Shown piece after piece: positions 22,993-25,719 of a DNA stretch of 25,719 nucleotides. Under the pieces are notes generated by a model. That model did not search any database and was not told where the DNA came from. It was given only the letters and a program-made list of their open reading frames with translations. The stretch's first letter is position 1. Each line of letters opens with the position of its first letter. The position numbers and the translations under genes are program-made. The DNA is taken from positions 1 through 25,719 of the IMG/VR virus record IMGVR_UViG_3300025128_000292, one strand, 5' to 3'. The stretch is from a virus.

Positions 22993-23313
22993 TTAATACG
23001 ATTGGTGCATATGACCAGAGACATAATCGCCTTGAATGTTATAGTATCTGCTTATATTGTAAACTTCATTCTGCGTAAAGAGATACATAAACTTATCGTA
23101 TAAAGATATCTCGTTCCATAAAGAGTTGGCGTTAGTTTCTACAAACGCAAGCAACAGCTCCCTCCTTCTATTCCTAACTAGAGACTTAAGAAGCTTTCTT
23201 TCTGTATTGCTCATATTAAGGTATGAGGTTTGGAGATCTCTACAGTAAACTTTCTTTCCGTTGCGCAAAGCGTATATCGTTTGCTTAATACTTTTTGCTT
23301 TTGCCTTAGCCAT
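22993..23313 (-). CDS. Small basic protein of unknown function
   Basis: A 106-residue basic, mostly helical protein: KAKAKSIKQTIYALRNGKKV, NMSNTERKLLKSLVRNRRRE, LLLAFVETNANSLWNEISLY, ending YYNIQGDYVSGHMHQSY. No family recognised. Basic helices suggest nucleic acid contact. Its ATG overlaps the stop of the upstream gene (TAATG). Confidence 0.65.
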   Translation of the reverse strand: MAKAKAKSIKQTIYALRNGKKVYCRDLQTSYLNMSNTERKLLKSLVRNRRRELLLAFVETNANSLWNEISLYDKFMYLFTQNEVYNISRYYNIQGDYVSGHMHQSY

Positions 23314-23516
23314 TAGTACGCATCTTTAATACGTGAGTAAAATTCTTCATCGATATCTTTTATAGGGTTGATAAAGTTTACCCTACAGTGTCTATTGATT
23401 TCTTTCCTTTTTGTCTTAGAGTTTGTCACACAAACATTAGCTGCCTGATATGACGCATTCTTAGAAAGCAAAGTATCAACTCTTTTCTTTGTTGTCTTGT
23501 TCGTTTTGTAACTCAT
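23313..23516 (-). CDS. Small basic protein, 67 residues
   Basis: A 67-residue basic protein (MSYKTNKTTKKRVDTLLSKN start; ending DIDEEFYSRIKDAY) with two cysteines. Its first 41 bases overlap the end of the coiled-coil gene in another frame, and it is coupled by TAATG to the next gene. No family recognised. Confidence 0.62.
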   Translation of the reverse strand: MSYKTNKTTKKRVDTLLSKNASYQAANVCVTNSKTKRKEINRHCRVNFINPIKDIDEEFYSRIKDAY

Positions 23517-23727
23517 CTTTATTCAATTTAAAAAATTCTTCAACACGCTCTTTATCTATAGACTCTTGATTTTTCTGAAGATCGTCTAATTGTTTTTTGT
23601 ATTGTCCAGCCATGATCTCCCAAGCGATAGCTTTTTCTAGAAGCTGGCTTTTCGTATGTGCCTTAAGTAACGCTTTGATCTGATCTTTCTCTAAAACGTT
23701 TTTTAGTTTAAACTCTTGATCACTCAT
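23476..23727 (-). CDS. Small coiled-coil protein
   Basis: An 83-residue charged helical protein (LLEKAIAWEIMAGQYKKQLD then KNQESIDKERVEEFFK), rich in Lys, Glu and Gln, likely a coiled coil. The start overlaps the stop of the upstream gene by 8 bases and the end overlaps the next gene by 41. No function known. Confidence 0.65.
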   Translation of the reverse strand: MSDQEFKLKNVLEKDQIKALLKAHTKSQLLEKAIAWEIMAGQYKKQLDDLQKNQESIDKERVEEFFKLNKDELQNEQDNKEKS

Positions 23728-23998
23728 CGCTACCTTCTATTGTATATGCTGGATCAGTGCAGTAAACAAAGATCGGTGTCTTTGGTCCTACATAACTACC
23801 AGCAATGTTATAATCAAAATGCTCCATAGCATCTTCACGAGTCATCCCATCATCTCTTTGAAGGATATCTAAAACTTGATCTATATCGTAGACAGCTCTA
23901 GTTTCTAACCCATAACTGAAACCTATGATGGCTTCATCAAATCCAGTGGCGACAAGGCATTCGTTGTCTTCTAGGATCTCTAGTATGTATTTATTCAT
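23720..23998 (-). CDS. Conserved small phage protein
   Basis: A 92-residue acidic protein and the first recognisable gene of the leftward unit. The pattern EAIIGFSYGLETRAVYDIDQ, then DDGMTREDAMEHFDYNIAG and SYVGPKTPIF is well known to me from many phage genomes (AxYDxxxxxxxLxxxDGMxxxxAxExFxYNxxGxYVGxxTPxF), without assigned function. It follows a structured leader of about 170 bases from the strong promoter at 24178-24208. Confidence 0.78.
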   Translation of the reverse strand: MNKYILEILEDNECLVATGFDEAIIGFSYGLETRAVYDIDQVLDILQRDDGMTREDAMEHFDYNIAGSYVGPKTPIFVYCTDPAYTIEGSDE

Positions 23999-24041
23999 AT
24001 GTATTTAATTAAAGTATATAGCTAGCCCTAGTCACTACTTA

Positions 24042-24155
24042 TCATATACTAGACAAGTAATATAAGACTCTAATCGATAGTAGGAGGACCTGTAAGTTAC
24101 TTACGTAATCTCCCTCTGAACAACCAAGGTCAAAGTCTCTAAGACCTTTGGCCAT
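24042..24155 (-). CDS. Possible 37-residue leader ORF
   Basis: An ATG at 24153-24155, about 17 bases downstream of the predicted start of the strong promoter, opens a 37-residue frame: MAKGLRDFDLGCSEGDYVSN then a Leu/Ile-rich end (LQVLLLSIRVLYYLSSI). It stops 43 bases before the next gene. It may be a short peptide gene or a leader peptide. The hairpin at 24121-24162 overlaps its start. Short length makes chance possible. Confidence 0.4.
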   Translation of the reverse strand: MAKGLRDFDLGCSEGDYVSNLQVLLLSIRVLYYLSSI

Positions 24156-24162
24156 AAGGTTG
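24121..24162 (-). promoter_or_regulatory. Hairpin around leader start codon
   Basis: Plus-strand bases 24121-24131 (CAACCAAGGTC) pair with GACCTT (24143-24148) and, across a nine-base bulge, with GGTTG (24158-24162). The bulge contains the start codon of the 37-residue ORF. A competing shorter outer helix with GG at 24150-24151 leaves it outside. This could control translation or transcription of the leftward unit. Confidence 0.4.
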
Positions 24163-24177
24163 TGACTAAAGTCGTAG

Positions 24178-24208
24178 CAAAGTTACTACAAAAAATTTAA
24201 AAAGTCAA
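24178..24208 (-). promoter_or_regulatory. Main leftward promoter, two-box Bacteroidota type
   Basis: Read leftward: TTGAC (24204-24208), 20 bases, then TAACTTTGC (TAACTTTG at 24178-24185). Both boxes and the spacing match the Bacteroidota sigma factor consensus TTTG/TTG - N19-21 - TAnnTTTG. Of the leftward sites found this is the only one with both elements, so it is the best candidate for the host polymerase. Confidence 0.7.
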
Positions 24209-24213
24209 GCCCT

Positions 24214-24256
24214 AAAAAAAGAATCTGCGTGGTCGGCACGTTTTAGGTGCCTCCAC
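24214..24256 (-). terminator. Possible terminator after small membrane ORF
   Basis: Leftward: GTGG-A-GGCAC, seven-base loop, GTGCC-GA-CCAC (24229-24256), then T7 at 24214-24220. The T-run is 8 bases from the stem, longer than ideal. It would end the transcript of the 25-residue ORF just before the main promoter. Confidence 0.4.
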
Positions 24257-24333
24257 TACGATTCTTCGCTACACCATAACGTCATACCTATAATAAATAT
24301 TGCGTACACAGAAAATACAATTAAAGCTGTCAT
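24256..24333 (-). CDS. Possible 25-residue membrane peptide
   Basis: ATG at 24331-24333, stop TAG at 24256-24258. MTALIVFSVYAIFIIGMTLW is one hydrophobic segment followed by CSEES. A TAAATTTG box lies 20 bases upstream and a terminator-like hairpin starts at the stop, so it has the parts of a complete small gene. Single-helix peptides of this size in phages can be toxins, anti-holins or lysis regulators. That is inference. Confidence 0.42.
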   Translation of the reverse strand: MTALIVFSVYAIFIIGMTLWCSEES

Positions 24334-24353
24334 GTCTATTGAATTAGTACATG

Positions 24354-24361
24354 CAAATTTA
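24354..24361 (-). promoter_or_regulatory. TAAATTTG box for leftward membrane peptide
   Basis: Leftward TAAATTTG followed by C, 20 bases before the ATG of the 25-residue ORF. No clear -33 TTG at the right distance. Confidence 0.4.
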
Positions 24362-24597
24362 GTGAAAACACCGCTTCCTAAGTGTTAAAAAAAATCTAAG
24401 CTATACAGATCGTGGGGATTATACATACATGCAGCCGTTGGCGCACGCAAACCGAAACGCATCTGCAACCCTACCGCCCTCTACAATGCTGACAACCCGT
24501 CAAAACTTTCAGCGTTTTTCCTATACAACTTTACAGCGACTTAAACAAGTTTATTGTGTTAACAAACGCAAAGACATAAATCGTTGAGACAATACCA

Positions 24598-24631
24598 CCC
24601 CCCGAACCCATGAACCCGCCAAGCCACCCCC
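24598..24631 (-). other. G-rich patch on minus strand, G4 candidate
   Basis: Plus-strand C runs at 24598-24603, 24607-24609, 24615-24617 and 24627-24631. On the minus strand these are four G runs of 5, 3, 3 and 6 with loops of 9, 5 and 3, near the usual limits of a G-quadruplex. This is striking in AT-rich surroundings. Confidence 0.4.
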
Positions 24632-24732
24632 GACGGGGTACGCTATACAAAAACTATTTGACTTCTGCAACTATTTAACAAGTCTTTGCATTTGCACCCT
24701 CATACAACTTTTTTCTGACATATGCAAGGGCA

Positions 24733-24790
24733 TTAACATCTATTAACGTCAATTGTCTATTTATCGCCTGATATGTTAAATTACTGTTAA
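24733..24790. repeat. Symmetric TTAAC/GTTAA repeat set, operator candidate
   Basis: TTAAC at 24733-24737 and 24743-24747 (10-base step), then the reverse complement GTTAA at 24775-24779 and 24786-24790 (11-base step). The four units form an inverted pair of direct repeats centred near 24762, just before the weak rightward promoter. One-turn spacing suggests protein binding on one face. Confidence 0.45.
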
Positions 24791-24799
24791 AGTGTCGAT

Positions 24800-24807
24800 A
24801 ATATTTG
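24800..24807 (+). promoter_or_regulatory. Weak rightward promoter -7 box
   Basis: AATATTTG followed by C matches TAnnTTTGY but for its first base. A -33 TTG is not seen, and the repeat set lies where it should be. It would serve the rightward small genes, with the first ATG at 24857. Confidence 0.35.
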
Positions 24808-24856
24808 CTTTTATCGAAGTGATGTGCGTATATTAGTACAAGAAACAAACAAAGAA

Positions 24857-25048
24857 ATGAAAGTACTAAACACCATACTACACGACAAGCGCTACCGCCG
24901 TGAGTACTCTAACAAGACTTACAGTAGTAGCAAAGGTCAAAAGACTAGCCGAGCGATGGCATCGACTGACCGCCTAGAGTGTGCATACTCTGACCGCATC
25001 GAGCGAGCAGATGAGCAACGCAACCGAAGACGCCGAGCGAGAGCATAA
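24857..25048 (+). CDS. Small Arg-rich protein
   Basis: A 63-residue basic protein starting at the ATG at 24857 after AAACAAAGAA; a GTG 11 codons earlier is possible but less likely. It runs MKVLNTILHDKRYRREYSN, then SSKGQKTSRAMASTDRLECA, ending EQRNRRRRARA. Arg is frequent and GC is higher than its surroundings. First of the rightward early-type genes; it may bind nucleic acid. No family recognised. Confidence 0.55.
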   Translation: MKVLNTILHDKRYRREYSNKTYSSSKGQKTSRAMASTDRLECAYSDRIERADEQRNRRRRARA

Positions 25049-25063
25049 GCGCCGACTACATAC

Positions 25064-25085
25064 GAGCCCGCCGAGATACTCGGGC
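25064..25085 (+). other. GC-rich hairpin after the Arg-rich gene
   Basis: GCCCG (25066-25070) can pair with CGGGC (25081-25085), and CCGAG (25071-25075) with CTCGG (25079-25083), as alternative stems. There is no T-run, so this may be an mRNA stability or attenuation structure. Confidence 0.35.
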
Positions 25086-25100
25086 AAGTGGAGACCACAC

Positions 25101-25132
25101 GAAAAAAACGGACACGGTGTAAAGCCGTGCCC
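25101..25132 (-). terminator. Hairpin with T-tract, leftward orientation
   Basis: GGACACGG (25110-25117) and CCGTGCCC (25125-25132) form a stem with one mismatch and a seven-base loop. On the minus strand it is followed by GTTTTTTT (from 25102-25109 plus-strand A-tract), the form of an intrinsic terminator, but no leftward gene feeds it. On the plus strand only CTAAACTTT follows. It may block antisense reading or act as an attenuator in both directions. Confidence 0.4.
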
Positions 25133-25159
25133 TAAACTTTAATAAATAAACAAATAGAT

Positions 25160-25270
25160 ATGTTAGAAATACTTAACAACATAGCGCAGGACTTATTCGA
25201 TAAGGACTATTCAGACCTATCAGACGTACACGAAATTAAAATCGTATTGAGTACACTATTTAATAAATAA
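25160..25270 (+). CDS. Small acidic protein, 36 residues
   Basis: ATG at 25160, MLEILNNIAQDLFDKDYSD then DVHEIKIVLSTLFNK. A-rich leader (AATAAACAAATAGAT) as usual for Bacteroidota starts. A helical acidic small protein. It is one of a chain of similar small rightward genes and its function is unknown. Confidence 0.5.
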   Translation: MLEILNNIAQDLFDKDYSDLSDVHEIKIVLSTLFNK

Positions 25271-25285
25271 AAACCCTTTTCAATT

Positions 25286-25387
25286 ATGAATGAAAACCAA
25301 TTACCAAACGTGCAAGATATCGCACTACAACAAGCGCTCCTAGATATGGGTGCAGAGTTTGACTTAATTAATTTTGATAATGCATAA
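25286..25387 (+). CDS. Small acidic protein, 33 residues
   Basis: ATG at 25286, MNENQLPNVQDIALQQALLD then MGAEFDLINFDNA. It is a small acidic helix-forming protein, 15 bases after the preceding gene. The following ATG overlaps its last codons (ATGCATAA), so it is linked in translation with the membrane peptide. Function unknown. Confidence 0.5.
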   Translation: MNENQLPNVQDIALQQALLDMGAEFDLINFDNA

Positions 25388-25463
25388 TAATGTCAACAAC
25401 CCTAGCGTTTTAGAAATGACGCTGTTAGTTATAATTATGTTGCTATGCTGTTGTGTATGGTAA
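25380..25463 (+). CDS. Possible 27-residue Cys-rich membrane peptide
   Basis: ATG at 25380 overlaps the preceding gene by 8 bases. MHNNVNNPSVLEMTLLVIIM then LLCCCVW is a single hydrophobic segment with three adjacent cysteines. Such overlap and a clean hydrophobic segment favour a real gene. It could be a toxin-, holin- or membrane-blocking type. Function unknown. Confidence 0.42.
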   Translation: MHNNVNNPSVLEMTLLVIIMLLCCCVW

Positions 25464-25479
25464 CGAAAACCAATAAGAG

Positions 25480-25698
25480 ATGAAAATAGTAAACGACAAC
25501 CTAAGTTTAAGAAACTTTGAAGCGTGGAGTGGTGCAAAGAGCACTAAGCAATTAATCCTTGATAACAACAAAGAAGATGACTTTGAATTTATGATTGAGG
25601 ACTTATACCCCGATGGCATGACGGATACGCAACTAAACGATATCCTATGGTTCGAGGAAGATTGGATTTGTGAAATGCTTGGGATAGATAACGAATAA
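25480..25698 (+). CDS. Small acidic mobile-element protein family
   Basis: A 72-residue acidic protein: LSLRNFEAWSGAKSTKQLIL, then DLYPDGMTDTQLNDILWFEE and ICEMLGIDNE. The pattern F-x-x-WSGA...PDGM-T-(D/E)-T-x-LND-x-LWFE...MLG is familiar to me from small proteins of phages and plasmids in Bacteroidota and Firmicutes, with no assigned function. A highly acidic surface could mimic DNA, as anti-restriction proteins do, but this is speculation. Start has the A-rich leader AACCAATAAGAG. Confidence 0.68.
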   Translation: MKIVNDNLSLRNFEAWSGAKSTKQLILDNNKEDDFEFMIEDLYPDGMTDTQLNDILWFEEDWICEMLGIDNE

Positions 25699-25709
25699 AA
25701 CTAATTAAA

Positions 25710-25719
25710 ATGAAGAAAT
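25710..25719 (+). CDS. Partial gene start at right edge
   Basis: ATGAAGAAAT after an A-rich leader 11 bases past the preceding stop reads M-K-K and runs off the edge. Three residues only. The leader resembles those of the preceding small genes, so it is probably the next gene. Confidence 0.35.

Larger units (their letters stand above)
24334..24856. other. Gene-free divergent control region
   Basis: About 0.5 kb without a convincing gene between the leftward and rightward units. It holds the box at 24354-24361, a possible hairpin near 24370-24388, a C-rich patch (24598-24631), a set of TTAAC/GTTAA repeats (24733-24790) and a weak rightward promoter. It may be a regulatory region, and it could also hold a replication origin, though no iteron array of standard form is seen. 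Confidence 0.5.

Noticed and set aside
24001-24171. Known riboswitch class in the leader of the leftward unit
   Set aside because: There is a hairpin and a palindrome but I see no consensus core of a known riboswitch. It is kept only as a structured leader.
24429-24587. Rightward frame of 52 residues beginning MQPLAHANRNASATLPPST
   Set aside because: The composition does not look like a normal protein, there is no promoter or A-rich leader near it, and the frame probably arises by chance in a gap.

Overview
The window looks like part of the genome of a tailed double-stranded DNA phage of a marine Bacteroidota (Flavobacteriia-like) host. Three things support this. There is a clear head-assembly gene set: terminase, portal, scaffold-like protein and probable major capsid protein. 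Promoters follow the Bacteroidota form (TTG, about 20 bases, TAnnTTTG), and starts lack Shine-Dalgarno sites. Two secreted proteins carry flavobacterial-style signal peptides, and one also ends in a type IX secretion (T9SS) sorting domain. The DNA is AT-rich and most genes are on the minus strand. No tape-measure, polymerase, integrase, lysin or tRNA gene is visible. A podovirus is possible but not shown.

Layout, in the direction of leftward transcription. (1) 24.0-24.4 kb: a divergent control region with a strong two-box leftward promoter, two tiny ORFs and a hairpin. (2) 24.0-20.1 kb: small genes of mostly unknown function, including a DUF5824-like protein and a fibre-like protein, with two rightward genes inserted: a winged-helix regulator and a small secreted protein. 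(3) 19.2-13.2 kb: two small unknown genes, a two-barrel GroES-like protein, a small-terminase candidate, terminase large subunit and portal. (4) 13.2-9.3 kb: BppU-like protein, long fibre, a methyltransferase resembling guanidinoacetate N-methyltransferase, and a fibre or adhesin protein. (5) 9.3-4.8 kb: an envelope-directed cassette with its own promoter motif. It encodes a 737-residue T9SS-exported repeat protein, a 49-residue protein, an outer-membrane-barrel-like protein, a membrane-anchored coiled coil, a secreted thioredoxin-fold protein without the CxxC motif, and a basic phage protein. (6) 4.8-0 kb: capsid block of two small virion proteins, scaffold-like protein, major capsid protein, one more small protein and a partial gene running off the left edge.

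Rightward from about 24.8 kb lies a run of very small genes (63, 36, 33, 27 and 72 residues, then another start at the edge), which look like early genes. Between the two transcription units is about 0.5 kb without a convincing gene. It holds a C-rich patch and a symmetric set of TTAAC/GTTAA repeats.

The most unusual content is the 4.8-9.3 kb cassette placed between the portal/fibre genes and the capsid genes. Many of its start and stop codons overlap, so it is probably translated as a coupled unit, and its products are aimed at the periplasm, outer membrane and cell exterior rather than plainly at the virion. A second system-level signal is a repeated TATATTTG box in front of several leftward gene blocks, twice placed exactly 4 bases before the start codon.
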